Positions 24,406 to 32,888 of a stretch of 64,000 nt of DNA are shown here, one piece after another (position 1 is the stretch's first letter; each line of letters begins with the position of its first letter). The DNA is taken from NCBI RefSeq assembly GCF_001528665.1, contig NZ_BBYJ01000016.1, positions 149,906-213,905 of the forward strand, in the 5' to 3' direction. Under the pieces are notes generated by a model that saw nothing but the letters and a program-made list of their open reading frames with translations, was not told the origin of the DNA and did no database searches. The DNA comes from Microtetraspora malaysiensis. Lineage in GTDB: Bacteria > Actinomycetota > Actinomycetes > Streptosporangiales > Streptosporangiaceae. Both the position numbers and the translations under genes were made by a program.

Positions 24406-25044
24406 TCATGACCTGCGGAGAACGTGCTCCGGGACCGGGATGTCGGAGGTCAGCCTCGGGTCGGGCTCCGGTGCGCCCCAGACGCTTCGCAGCGGCAGCA
24501 CCCCCGCCCAGATCGGCAGGGCGTAGTCCTCCTCGTCGTCCTTCGGCGGGCCCTGCCGTACCTTGACGGACGCCTCCTCCAGGGAGAGGGCGAGCACGGC
24601 GGTGGCGGCGAGCTCCTTCCTGCTCGGTGGCCGGACCGCGTCCCACTGGCCGGGGGCGAGCCGCTCGGTGATCGCGCGCAGGCCGTCGAGCCGCTCGTCG
24701 TCGTCCACGACCTCCCGGGTCAGTCCGTAGACCATCGCCGAGCGATAGTTCACCGAGTGGTGGAACGCCGACCGCGCCAGGACGACGCCGTCCAGGTGGG
24801 TGACGGTCACGCAGACCGGTGCGTCCGACGCGGCGCGCAGCGAGGCGGCCCCGGTGGAGCCGTGGAGGTACAGCGTCTCGCCGATCCGGCCGTACCCGGT
24901 GGGGATCACTCTCGGCGCCCCGTCCACCAGGACGCCCAGGTGGCAGATGAGCCCGGCGTCCAGCACGGCGTACAGGTCGGCGTGGTCGGTGCGGGCCCGG
25001 TCCTTGCCGCGCTTGAGCACGGTCCGGGGTGTTGTGGAAAGCAT
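24406..25044 (-). CDS. Pyridoxamine 5'-phosphate oxidase family protein
   Basis: A 212-aa split-barrel flavin- or PLP-binding protein (FMN-binding split barrel). Recognisable parts are ICHLGVLVDGAPRVIPTGYGRIGETLYLHGST near the N-terminus and FHHSVNYRSAMVYGLTREV in the middle. It is divergent from a PdxR/MocR-type regulator gene, with 35 bases between them. This pairing is common and suggests regulation in response to B6 vitamers. The enzymatic reaction is not certain, since the family includes F420- and heme-binding members. Confidence 0.75.
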   Translation of the reverse strand: MLSTTPRTVLKRGKDRARTDHADLYAVLDAGLICHLGVLVDGAPRVIPTGYGRIGETLYLHGSTGAASLRAASDAPVCVTVTHLDGVVLARSAFHHSVNYRSAMVYGLTREVVDDDERLDGLRAITERLAPGQWDAVRPPSRKELAATAVLALSLEEASVKVRQGPPKDDEEDYALPIWAGVLPLRSVWGAPEPDPRLTSDIPVPEHVLRRS

Positions 25045-25079
25045 GTCCGTTACGTTAGGAGCCGAGTGGACCGCTGCAT

Positions 25080-26498
25080 ATGGCCACTTCCGATGATGAA
25101 TGGGGAACCACTTTGCGGGCCAACGTCGACCTCCCGCTGGTCGTGGACCGGCGCTCGCCCGTCGCGCTCGCCGCGCAGGTGACCGACCAGCTCCGGGACG
25201 CCATGCGGGACGGAGCGTTGCGGGCAGGCGAGCGGCTGCCGTCCAGCCGCGCGCTGGCCGCGCTGCTCGGCGTCAGCCGTACGGTCGTGACCGACGCGTA
25301 CCAGCAGCTCTACGCCGAGGGCTGGCTCGACGGCAGGCGCGGCTCCGGCACCTACGTCGCCGACGTCACAACATTTCCGGATCTGGTGAGGCCGCTGGAG
25401 CCGAGGATCCCGTGGGATCCGACAGACCCGTTCGAACCCGCCGGGCCGGATTTGGTGGACCTGCGCCCGGGGCGGCCCTGGGTGCTCGGGTACGACGTCG
25501 CCGCGTGGCGCCGGGCCTGGCGCCACGCCGGGGACGCGCCGCCCGGCCACACCCCGGATCCCCGTGGGCACCCCGACCTGCGCGCGCTGCTCGCCGATCA
25601 CCTCCGCCGGGCGCGTGCCGTACCCGCCGGGCCGGAGAACGTGCTGGTCACCCGTGGCACCGGGCACGGGCTCGACCTCTTCGCCGCGTCCCTCCTCCGG
25701 CCCGGCGTCCGCGCGGGGGTGGAGGAGCCCGGCTACCGCGTGGCCAGGAACGTCCTGCGGGCGCGCGGCGCCGAGATCGTGCCGTGCCCCGTGGACGACC
25801 AGGGCGTGATCGTGGACGAGCTGCCGGACGGCCTGGACGTGCTGTACACCACTCCGGCCCACCAGTTCCCACTCGGCGGCCGGCTGCCCATGACCCGGCG
25901 CGAACGGCTCCTCGCCTGGGCCCGTCGCACCGGCGCCGTCATCGTGGAGGACGACTACGACGCGGAGTTCCGCTATGACGTCGCGCCGCTGCCCGCGTTG
26001 TACGGGCTCGACCCCGCGCGGGTCGTGCTGCTCGGCACCCTGTCGAAGTCGCTCAGCCCCGACGTGGGGCTCGGCTGGCTGGTGGCCGCGCCGGAGTCGC
26101 TGGCGCGGGTCGCCGAACACAGGACGCTGCTCGGCGACCGCACCTCCGGCCCGGTGCAGCGCGCGGTCACGACCCTGCTGCGGCGCGGCGACCTGGACCG
26201 GCACCTGCGCCGGATGCGCCTGGAGTACGCGCGCCGGCGGGCGGCGGTCGTCGAGACGCTCGGACCGCTGGTGAAGGGCGACACCGCCGGCCTGCACGTC
26301 CTCGTCGAGCTGCCCGAGGACGCGGTCGGCCCGCTGGTGGAGGAAGCGCGGCAGCGCGGCGTGCTGCTCGACACCACCGCCCGGCACCACCATGGGCCGA
26401 TCCAGGTCCACGGCCTCGTCCTGGGGTACGGCTCCGCGTCGCTCGCGGGTGTCCGGCGCGGCTGCGCCGTCATCCGGGAGCTGACCCGAGATCTTTAA
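25080..26498 (+). CDS. MocR/PdxR-type regulator (GntR HTH fused to aminotransferase fold)
   Basis: A 472-aa regulator. The N-terminal GntR winged helix (AAQVTDQLRDAMRDGALRAGERLPSSR, LLGVSRTVVTDAYQQL) is followed by a fold type I aminotransferase domain with TRGTGHGLDL, TTPAHQFPLGG, VIVEDDYDAEFRY (PLP Asp) and LLGTLSKSLSP (PLP lysine). Members sense PLP and often activate B6 synthesis. ATG 25080 has no ribosome site, whereas a TTG at 25113 has GGGGA upstream, so either the message is leaderless or the shorter form is made. It is divergent from the PNPOx-like gene. Confidence 0.85.
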   Translation: MATSDDEWGTTLRANVDLPLVVDRRSPVALAAQVTDQLRDAMRDGALRAGERLPSSRALAALLGVSRTVVTDAYQQLYAEGWLDGRRGSGTYVADVTTFPDLVRPLEPRIPWDPTDPFEPAGPDLVDLRPGRPWVLGYDVAAWRRAWRHAGDAPPGHTPDPRGHPDLRALLADHLRRARAVPAGPENVLVTRGTGHGLDLFAASLLRPGVRAGVEEPGYRVARNVLRARGAEIVPCPVDDQGVIVDELPDGLDVLYTTPAHQFPLGGRLPMTRRERLLAWARRTGAVIVEDDYDAEFRYDVAPLPALYGLDPARVVLLGTLSKSLSPDVGLGWLVAAPESLARVAEHRTLLGDRTSGPVQRAVTTLLRRGDLDRHLRRMRLEYARRRAAVVETLGPLVKGDTAGLHVLVELPEDAVGPLVEEARQRGVLLDTTARHHHGPIQVHGLVLGYGSASLAGVRRGCAVIRELTRDL

Positions 26499-26550
26499 CG
26501 CGGTGACCACGAACCTCGGCAGGGTCGGTCGCTTCGGGCTCCCGGCCCGC

Positions 26551-27153
26551 TCAGATGACCCGTTCGAGCACGCGGAACTCCTCCCGAGGGCGGGGCAGCG
26601 CGAACGGCGGCACGCTCTCGCCGGTGATGCGGTTCACGTCGATCCCGCCCGGGTCGCCCTCCACCGTCCCCGGCACCTGCGAGTGGCCGAAGTGGCCGCC
26701 GCGCGCCCAGAGGCGGCGGCTGCGTTCGGCCGCCAGCGAGTGCGGCGAGGGCAGCGGAGGCCCGGCCGGCCAGCGGCGGGGCACCCGCCAGGCGTCCAGC
26801 CAGGTCAGGATGTCGTCCAGACCGTCCAGCTTCCCGTCGGTGAAGGGATGTTCCACCGAGCCGAGCACGCGGATCTGCACGCACACCCGTCCCTCACGTC
26901 CCCGATCGCCCGGCAGTCCGCGGGCCGCGCGCGTGGGGGGAAGCGACTGGGCGATCTCGCCGGTCACGGGATTCCAGATCAGGTGGGCGGGACACCCGAG
27001 CTGGATCATGCGTTGGGCGGCGGACTTGGCCGACACCGCGAGAGGGTCGGTCGGCCAGATGAACCAGACGGCCCTCGGAACTCCGCCGATCATGGGTCCG
27101 GAGTCCTCGGGAGCGGGAATTCGGCTGGCGCCGGGCATCCATGCGTGGGCCAC
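26551..27153 (-). CDS. N-acetylmuramoyl-L-alanine amidase-like protein
   Basis: A 200-aa soluble protein with features of the amidase_2/PGRP fold: AHLIWNPVTGEIAQSLPPTRAARGL in the first half and GGHFGHSQVPGTVEGDPGGIDVNRI near the C-terminus, like the GHxxVPxxxxxDPG block of such amidases. The first zinc histidine expected before the strand is not evident (AVWFIWPTDP), so activity is doubtful. No signal peptide is visible. Similar proteins occur alone in actinomycetes. It is convergent with the PdxR-type gene, 52 bases apart, with no obvious hairpin between. Confidence 0.5.
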   Translation of the reverse strand: MAHAWMPGASRIPAPEDSGPMIGGVPRAVWFIWPTDPLAVSAKSAAQRMIQLGCPAHLIWNPVTGEIAQSLPPTRAARGLPGDRGREGRVCVQIRVLGSVEHPFTDGKLDGLDDILTWLDAWRVPRRWPAGPPLPSPHSLAAERSRRLWARGGHFGHSQVPGTVEGDPGGIDVNRITGESVPPFALPRPREEFRVLERVI

Positions 27154-27228
27154 TGTGCCCCCTCAATCCTCGATCGCCCTGTTTTCTCCCCTTATGCGCC
27201 GGAGCTGACACCTCGTGGGCCGTGATTG

Positions 27229-28029
27229 TTACTGGCGAGTGGCAATCTTGCGCAGGCCGTACCGGGTACGCCGGAGAACCGCGTATCCCTTGGTCAGGGT
27301 GCGCTCCTTGAGGTAGATGAGAGGAACGCCGCGGCCCTCCACGGCGAGCGCGAACCGCGCCATCGTGGTGCCCCCGCTCACGGTCAGCCGGGGGATGGCC
27401 AGCTCGTCGTGCCGGTCGGCCGCGACGGCGTTGCCCACCGCGCAGGCCGCCCAGTACCCCGCCCGGCGCACCTCACGGCGCACCCGCGCGCTCGAATAGC
27501 CGTACGGATAGGCCATGGTGGTCACCGGGCGGCCGAGGCGGTCCTCGATCACCCCTTTGTTACGGCGGAGTTCCTGGCGCAGCTCGTGGTCGCCGATCTG
27601 GTCGAGCTGGGGGTGGCTGTGGCTGTGCCCGGCGATCTCCACGCCGTGCTCGGCCGCCTCGCGGGCCTGGCCCCACGAGAGCGTACGGTCCAGCGGCCGG
27701 CCCGCGGCGTCGGCGCCGGCGTCGGCCACCCAGCCGCTGGTCAGGAAGAGCGTGGCCGGGAAGCCCGTCCGGTCGAGCACGGGAAGCGCCTCCTCGTGGA
27801 AGTCGGCGTACCCGTCGTCGAACGTGATCACCACGGGGCGGTCGGGCAGCTCCGGGCCGGTGCGGTGCAGCGACGCCACCAGATCGGCCACGGTGAGCGG
27901 GGTGAAGCCGGTCTCCCGCAGGTAGCCGAGCTGGTCGGCGAAGTCGCCCGGCCGTACGGCCAGCGGCCGGGTCTCCGGCGTGGGCCGGTCCGTCACCGAG
28001 TGGTACATCAGGATCGGGACCCGCGTCAC
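27229..28029 (-). CDS. Polysaccharide deacetylase family protein
   Basis: A 266-aa carbohydrate esterase family 4-like NodB-homology protein. Metal and catalytic motifs are ILMYHSVTD, VVITFDDGYADF (catalytic and metal Asp), and EIAGHSHSHPQLDQI (metal histidines), followed by MAYPYGY. GTG 28029 overlaps the stop of the preceding glycosyltransferase gene by 4 bp, and this start gives the usual N-terminus (VPILMYHS). It is the last gene of a four-gene operon with two GT2 enzymes and a small membrane protein. It probably trims N-acetyl groups from a surface glycan; the substrate is unknown. Confidence 0.85.
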   Translation of the reverse strand: MTRVPILMYHSVTDRPTPETRPLAVRPGDFADQLGYLRETGFTPLTVADLVASLHRTGPELPDRPVVITFDDGYADFHEEALPVLDRTGFPATLFLTSGWVADAGADAAGRPLDRTLSWGQAREAAEHGVEIAGHSHSHPQLDQIGDHELRQELRRNKGVIEDRLGRPVTTMAYPYGYSSARVRREVRRAGYWAACAVGNAVAADRHDELAIPRLTVSGGTTMARFALAVEGRGVPLIYLKERTLTKGYAVLRRTRYGLRKIATRQ

Positions 28030-28985
28030 GAGCGGCTCCGGATGCGCGCGCCGCCGACCAGGTAGCCCCAGGTCGTCCAGGCCAGCCCGATCACGATGGC
28101 GCCCGAGCGGCCGAGGCCGGCGAGGTCGCCGCGCACCGCGTCGCCGAGGCCGCGCAGCACCCCGAGCGGCAGCGTCCTGAAGGTGTAGCCGCGTTCGCTG
28201 GAGAGCCCGTCGCCCGCGCCCACGCTGCTCGTGACGAGAGCCTTGGACAGGCCCTCCGCGTAACAGCGGGCCCGGAAGTAGCCGAACCGCGCCCGCTCGG
28301 CGGACACCTTGTGCCCGATGGCCGCGCCCGGCTCGAACAGCAGCACCGCCCCCGGCCGCCGCTGCGACAGCCGGATGCAGAACTCGGTCTCCTCGCAGCC
28401 GAGCGGCCGGCTCCTGCGCCCCTGGACGCTGCGCCCGATGGCCGTGCTGAAGCCGCCGACCTCGCTGACGACGTCGCGACGGAACGCGGCGTTGCCGCCC
28501 ATCACGTTGCGGATCGGGGCCCGCTCGACCGGCATCCCGCGATAGGTGCAGCCGACCGTCCAGTCGAACTCCTCGGGGAACCAGCGGGGACGCCCGCCCG
28601 CCGTCCACAGGGGCCGGGTCAGCCCCCCGACCCCGGCTACCGCCGGATCGGCGAACCCCGTTTCGAACGCCTCCAGCCAGCCCGGATCGGCCACCGCGTC
28701 GTCGTCGAGGAACGCCACGACGTCGCCCCCCGCGACTTCCGTCCCGGTGTTCCTGCCACCGGACAGCCCCCGCTCGTGGGCGTTCTCCACCACGACCGCG
28801 TCGGGGTACTCCCGCTTGAGCCGCAGGTGCAGGTCGGGGTTGTGGTCCACCACCAGGATCAGCTCGTACGCGGGGCGGCGCTGGCGGCGGACCGACTCGA
28901 CCGCCGCCCGGATGTCGTCCCAGCGGTCCTCGGTGTAGGCGCAGATGACGACCGACGTCCGCACCGGCGCCGGAGGGGGTGTCAC
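28026..28985 (-). CDS. Family 2 glycosyltransferase
   Basis: A 319-aa GT-A fold glycosyltransferase. TSVVICAYTEDRWDD (nucleotide-sugar binding), GLSGGRNTG and AFLDDDAVADPGWLEA (DxD-type metal site) are in the N-terminal half; VMGGNAAFRRDVV and GCEETEFCIRL follow. The C-terminus may bear a membrane-associated helix (GAIVIGLAWTTWGYLVG). GTG 28985 overlaps the previous gene's stop (GTGA). With its neighbours it should build or modify a polyprenyl-linked or capsular glycan. Sugar donor and acceptor are unknown. Confidence 0.8.
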   Translation of the reverse strand: MTPPPAPVRTSVVICAYTEDRWDDIRAAVESVRRQRRPAYELILVVDHNPDLHLRLKREYPDAVVVENAHERGLSGGRNTGTEVAGGDVVAFLDDDAVADPGWLEAFETGFADPAVAGVGGLTRPLWTAGGRPRWFPEEFDWTVGCTYRGMPVERAPIRNVMGGNAAFRRDVVSEVGGFSTAIGRSVQGRRSRPLGCEETEFCIRLSQRRPGAVLLFEPGAAIGHKVSAERARFGYFRARCYAEGLSKALVTSSVGAGDGLSSERGYTFRTLPLGVLRGLGDAVRGDLAGLGRSGAIVIGLAWTTWGYLVGGARIRSRS

Positions 28986-29803
28986 GCCGCCCCCTGGTCG
29001 GCCGCCGGGGCGTGCGCCGGAGCGGGGCGCCGTACGGCCGGCCGCCGCCGTTCCCGCAGGATCGTGCGCAGGACGCGCAGGCCGTCCCGGAACGCGTTCA
29101 GGTTGCTCTCGCCGTGCAGGCGGCACCGCTCGTGGCTCGGCACCTCGTGGACCCGCAGCCCGGCCCGCGCCGCGCGGATGTTCATCAGCGTCTCGACCTC
29201 GAACCCCGCGCAGTCCAGGTCGAGCACCGGCAGGTGGCGGGCCCAGAACGCGTTGTAGCCGTAGCACAGGTCGGTGTAGCGGGTGCCGTAGACGCGGTTG
29301 ACCAGCGTCCGCAGCAGCGTGTTGCCCAGCCTGCGGGTGAACGTGAGGTCGTCGCTCCCACCTCCCGGGATGTACCGCGAGCCTTTGGCGAAGTCGGCGC
29401 CGCTCACCAGCGCGCTGACGAAGTGGACGATCTCGCGGCCGTCGGTCGATCCGTCCGCGTCGATCATGACGATGATCTCGCCCGTGCAGGCCGCGAAGCC
29501 CTCGGCCAGCGCGTCCCCCTTGCCCCGCCCACGCTGGTGGACGACGCGCAGCCCCGGCCGCAGCCGGCGTGCGACGGCGACGGTGTCGTCGGCCGAGTGG
29601 CCGTCGACCAGCACGACCTCGTGGATCCAGGAGGGCAGTGTGGCGAAGACGTGCGGGAGGTTCTCGGCCTCGTTCATGGCGGGGACGACCACGCTCACGG
29701 TGGGCGCGATGGCCAGGTGGGGGCCCAGAGAGGTCAGGCGGCGACCGGCCGGCAGCGGACGCACGGCGGCGAACGGGGAAGTGGCGCTGTGCTCGGGACT
29801 CAT
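28982..29803 (-). CDS. Family 2 glycosyltransferase, polyprenyl-phosphate type
   Basis: A 273-aa GT2 enzyme resembling dolichol-phosphate mannosyltransferase-type enzymes that load a sugar on a lipid carrier. Motifs are VSVVVPAMNEAENLPHV, VLVDGHSADDTV, GRGKGDALAEGF and IVMIDADGSTD (DxD-like), with CYGYNAFWARHLPVL and GFEVETLMNIRA further on. No C-terminal membrane domain is present. It overlaps the next glycosyltransferase gene by 4 bp and is 48 bases downstream of the small membrane protein gene, so it is part of the same operon. Confidence 0.8.
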   Translation of the reverse strand: MSPEHSATSPFAAVRPLPAGRRLTSLGPHLAIAPTVSVVVPAMNEAENLPHVFATLPSWIHEVVLVDGHSADDTVAVARRLRPGLRVVHQRGRGKGDALAEGFAACTGEIIVMIDADGSTDGREIVHFVSALVSGADFAKGSRYIPGGGSDDLTFTRRLGNTLLRTLVNRVYGTRYTDLCYGYNAFWARHLPVLDLDCAGFEVETLMNIRAARAGLRVHEVPSHERCRLHGESNLNAFRDGLRVLRTILRERRRPAVRRPAPAHAPAADQGAA

Positions 29804-29851
29804 CTGACTGGATGTCCTTCCGGGCGGTCGGTCAAGAGCGGGGACCCCTCT

Positions 29852-30217
29852 TCACTTCGTGCCGGCCTCCCCTTCGCCCGGCGCCCGGCCTCGGTACAGC
29901 AGCCGGATGACCAGCAGGAAGAAGCTCAGCACCCCGACGGTCGCCACCCCGGCCCGGGGGGACCAGGCGTCGAAGAGCAGCATGGCTTCCGCGAGTACGA
30001 CGTTGACGGCCAGGCTCGCGGCCGCGCCCACCGTCAGCGCCGAGAGCGGGTCGCGGTCGCGCAACAGTCCGGCCACCGCGGCTCCGGGAACCAGGAAAAG
30101 GAACAGCGGGGTGAGGAGCATCCGGACCGGCGTCCTGATGTCGGCGAGCGCGAGCACCGCGCCGACGGCGCACGCCACCCCGAGTACGACGACGGGGATA
30201 CTCCGGTTTCTACCCAT
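29852..30217 (-). CDS. Small polytopic membrane protein
   Basis: A 121-aa protein with about four transmembrane helices: VVVLGVACAVGAVLALADI, LLTPLFLFLVPGAAVAGLL, ALTVGAAASLAVNVVLAEAML and AGVATVGVLSFFLLVIRLL. ATG 30217 follows GGAGAC at short distance; the frame opens earlier at 30271 without a ribosome site. It is first in the operon with two GT2 genes and the deacetylase gene. Similar small proteins accompany glycan assembly genes in actinomycetes, but no function is assigned. Confidence 0.65.
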   Translation of the reverse strand: MGRNRSIPVVVLGVACAVGAVLALADIRTPVRMLLTPLFLFLVPGAAVAGLLRDRDPLSALTVGAAASLAVNVVLAEAMLLFDAWSPRAGVATVGVLSFFLLVIRLLYRGRAPGEGEAGTK

Positions 30218-30691
30218 GTCTCCTGGTCTCCCGGCAGGTAGAGGCCACTGTGACGCGGTTGGTGAACCCATTTATGGGACCAATCACAACAGGCGCCCGT
30301 CTATGGCGACGCATTACCTCAGTCCCCGGTTTACCAGGCCGCGCCGGAAAGAAGGATCTTATCCCAAATGTCGAAAGATGTTCATGGAATAGTGACATTC
30401 ACTTCGGTGATCTTTCCCAATTTCCCCATATTCCTCATCTTTCCCACATTCTTCACATGGCTCGCGCCGTGCCGTCGCCTGCCGCGAGGTCGGCCGCAGC
30501 ACCGACCCCGTCTCGGCGGGCGTGAGTACTTAACCGGCATTCACCCCGAAATCCACCACAAAATCCCGCAATTCGGGTTATTGCGGCAGGCCGGAAACCC
30601 AGACCTTGCCGGTGCGCTCCGCACACGTTCACCGGGGTCGAGGCAGCGGAACGGAAGGGATCGAGGACCCTCCGTCATACGGTCGTCCGGT
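30218..30691. other. 474-base intergenic region, AT-richer, no gene seen
   Basis: Composition falls well below that of the neighbourhood around 30390-30470. That part is purine-rich on the reverse strand (repeated GGGAAA/GGAA runs) and could only encode a 24-residue Lys/Gly-rich peptide without a ribosome site. The promoter of the glycan operon must lie near 30220-30400. I see no RNA gene, repeat or insertion element. Confidence 0.5.
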
Positions 30692-31330
30692 TCACGACGA
30701 GACTTCGACCGTTCTCTGCCAGGTGTCGTGATCCTCGATGTGGCTCAGCATGTAGTGGGCGAGATCCGCACGCGAGATCGTCCTCGGGTTCGCCAGGTGG
30801 CGGCCCACCGCGGCCCGGTAGCGCCCGGTGAGTGGCCCGTCGGTGAGCATCGGCGGGCGGATGACCGTCCAGTCGACGGCGCTCGCCGCCACGACGCGCT
30901 CCATGGCGGCCATGTCGGTGTAGCCGTGTCGGTAGAGACGCTGGATGAGAAATCTGGTGACGAGCTTCTGGGGCAACGGAGTCTCGGGAGGGATTTCGAG
31001 GCCTGCCGAGGATACGCACATAAGGCGTCGCAGCCCCGCCTGACTCATGGCGTCGATGATGTTGGCCGCGCCCTGGGAGTAGACCGTGGTGGGGTGCTTG
31101 CGATCCCTGCTGCCCAGGCAGGACAGGACGGCCTCGTGACCACCGACCGCGGCTTCCCACGTCCGGGGCTCCAGCACGTCTCCGGTGATGAGGGCCAGCC
31201 GGGCGTGGCCCGCCGCCGGGATCCGGCCCGGATCGCGGGCGACGGCGGTGACGTCATGACCGGCGTCGAGCGCCTGGGTCAGGAGTTGGGCACCGCTGCC
31301 CCCCGTGGGGCCGAAGATGAGGAGTTTCAC
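30692..31330 (-). CDS. NAD(P)H-binding epimerase/reductase-like protein
   Basis: A 212-aa atypical SDR of the NAD(P)-binding family (biliverdin reductase B-like or NmrA-like). The nucleotide motif is MKLLIFGPTGGSGAQLL; further landmarks are ALITGDVLEP, VLSCLGSRD, LMCVSSAGLE and DWTVIRPPMLTDG. There is no YxxxK catalytic pair of classical SDRs. It is the last gene of a four-gene operon, overlapping the SGNH hydrolase stop by 4 bp. Substrate is unknown. Confidence 0.8.
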   Translation of the reverse strand: MKLLIFGPTGGSGAQLLTQALDAGHDVTAVARDPGRIPAAGHARLALITGDVLEPRTWEAAVGGHEAVLSCLGSRDRKHPTTVYSQGAANIIDAMSQAGLRRLMCVSSAGLEIPPETPLPQKLVTRFLIQRLYRHGYTDMAAMERVVAASAVDWTVIRPPMLTDGPLTGRYRAAVGRHLANPRTISRADLAHYMLSHIEDHDTWQRTVEVSS

Positions 31331-32151
31331 GACTTGTCCGACAGAGCATCGACCACGGCGGAGGTCAGGGCCCGCTGGCCGGCGAGGGAAAGGTGGATCC
31401 CGTCGTCAAGGAGGAACTCCTCTCCCGTCTGCCGGGCGAGGGCAGGGTGGCTGTCGACGGTGAGGTCCGGTTGCGCGTTCACGATCTGCCTGATGGCGTC
31501 GACATCACGATTGGTCCAGGTGAGCCCGGCTCGCTGGAACGGCTGATAGGCCGCGAAGCGTGCTTCGTCCACCGGGGACGGAGTGATCCACACCCATCGC
31601 GCCGCGGTGCGCTTGGCGGCGAGATCGCGCAGGGCCCGGAGGTTCCGTTCGGTCTCGGCGACGCTGACCAGGGTCGGTCCGTCGACCGACCCGAGGCGCT
31701 GGGCGTCGTTGCCGCCGAGCATGCACAGCACCCAGTCCGGGCGGTGGAAGGACAACCCGGGCAGCACGGTGAGAGCTTGGGTGGTCGTGTGTCCGGAGAC
31801 CGCCATGTTCGTCAGGGTGATGCCGTCGGCGGGGCGCCGGAGGTCGATGACGTGGCGCAGGATCTCGAACCATGACAGCAGGTCGTCGGTGGTGCTCTCA
31901 CCGACGGCCACGACGCGTTGGTCAGGTGCGAACGGCAACCGGTCCACTTTCTCGGCGAACTCGGGATCGTCGAGCAACTCCGTCGCGGCGCGGCGTGCCT
32001 GCTCGGCGTGCTCCTGGCGCACCCGTCGGTAGGAGCCCGCGTCCAGTCCGTACAGCGCGGCGATGCGGTCGTCGTCGAGCCCGCCGAGATATCCCAGGGC
32101 CTTCTCAGGGTGCTGGAACCGGATGAGTCGTTCGGTCAGTGCGGTGTTCAT
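31327..32151 (-). CDS. SGNH/GDSL-family hydrolase
   Basis: A 274-aa intracellular esterase-like protein. Blocks are VAVGESTTDDLLSW (block I, with Ser in GES), NMAVSGHTT (block II glycine), LCMLGGNDAQRL (block III GxND) and LLDDGIHLSLAGQ (block V DxxH). An extra N-terminal helical region of about 75 residues precedes block I, and no signal peptide is seen. It is coupled on both sides by 4-bp overlaps. With an SDR upstream and a reductase-like gene downstream, an ester or lactone substrate of a small detoxification pathway is plausible, but not shown. Confidence 0.8.
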   Translation of the reverse strand: MNTALTERLIRFQHPEKALGYLGGLDDDRIAALYGLDAGSYRRVRQEHAEQARRAATELLDDPEFAEKVDRLPFAPDQRVVAVGESTTDDLLSWFEILRHVIDLRRPADGITLTNMAVSGHTTTQALTVLPGLSFHRPDWVLCMLGGNDAQRLGSVDGPTLVSVAETERNLRALRDLAAKRTAARWVWITPSPVDEARFAAYQPFQRAGLTWTNRDVDAIRQIVNAQPDLTVDSHPALARQTGEEFLLDDGIHLSLAGQRALTSAVVDALSDKS

Positions 32152-32888
32152 ACGGCTCCTTCTTCGGCCATCGACGCTGTCGTTCGGTTCCGGCGGTCGC
32201 CGGCTCGGTTGGTTCTGGTGCGGGGCAGCAGGAAGCCGGTGGCGATGAGCCAGGCCAGGGCGGTGAACCGGGCCACGGGCAGCAGGATCGCCGTGTCGGG
32301 GACCAGCAGCGCCAGGTGGGACAGTTCGGCGACGACGGCGATGGCCAGGCCGGCGAACGCCATCGCGCGCGGCAGCAGACCGGCCAGCAGCCCCGGTACG
32401 GCGATGCCCGCCACGAGCAGTCCCAGGAAGACGACGTGCCCGGCGCCGCCGGAGGCGAAGGCGAGGTCCTGCAGGGCCCGAACCACCGCGGGCTCGGTGA
32501 GCACCTCCGGGCGTGAGAGCACCCAGCTGAACATCGCGGACAGGGCCAGCATGGCCGCGGCCAGCAGGCCGCCGGCCAGGGCGATGGTGGCGCCAGGTGC
32601 CCGGATGCCGAGGTTGCGCAGGCGGGCGGAGGCGGTGGCAGTGTAGATCGTCAACGGAACCGCGGCGCCGAACTGCAGGAACGCGCTCACGTGTACGGCG
32701 TCCTGGTGATCCTGGAAGTACGCCAGGATCTCGGCCGCCGAGCCGAAAGGCGACGGGAAGGTGGCACCGCCCGCCATCGCCGTGCTGACGACGACCCCGC
32801 CGAGGAACAGCGCCGTGAACACCACGGCGAGGATCCCCAGCGGCGGCCCGCCGTCGGTCTGCCGCCGGGTGCGCTCGACGGTTGTCAC
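32148..32888 (-). CDS. Polytopic membrane protein
   Basis: A 246-aa protein with about six or seven helices, among them LGILAVVFTALFLGGVVVSTAMAGG, VSAFLQFGAAVPLTIYTATA, TIALAGGLLAAAMLALSAMFSWVLS, VVFLGLLVAGIAVPGLLAGLL and AFAGLAIAVVAELSHLALLV. I recognise no transporter motif. GTG 32888 overlaps the SDR gene stop by 4 bp (GTGA), and its own stop overlaps the SGNH start. It may export or sense the small molecule handled by the coupled enzymes; this is inference from context. Confidence 0.7.
   Translation of the reverse strand: MTTVERTRRQTDGGPPLGILAVVFTALFLGGVVVSTAMAGGATFPSPFGSAAEILAYFQDHQDAVHVSAFLQFGAAVPLTIYTATASARLRNLGIRAPGATIALAGGLLAAAMLALSAMFSWVLSRPEVLTEPAVVRALQDLAFASGGAGHVVFLGLLVAGIAVPGLLAGLLPRAMAFAGLAIAVVAELSHLALLVPDTAILLPVARFTALAWLIATGFLLPRTRTNRAGDRRNRTTASMAEEGAV

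Noticed and set aside
30390..30475. A 24-residue Lys/Gly-rich peptide frame on the reverse strand
   Set aside because: No ribosome site, and it arises from a purine-rich simple stretch in the promoter region.
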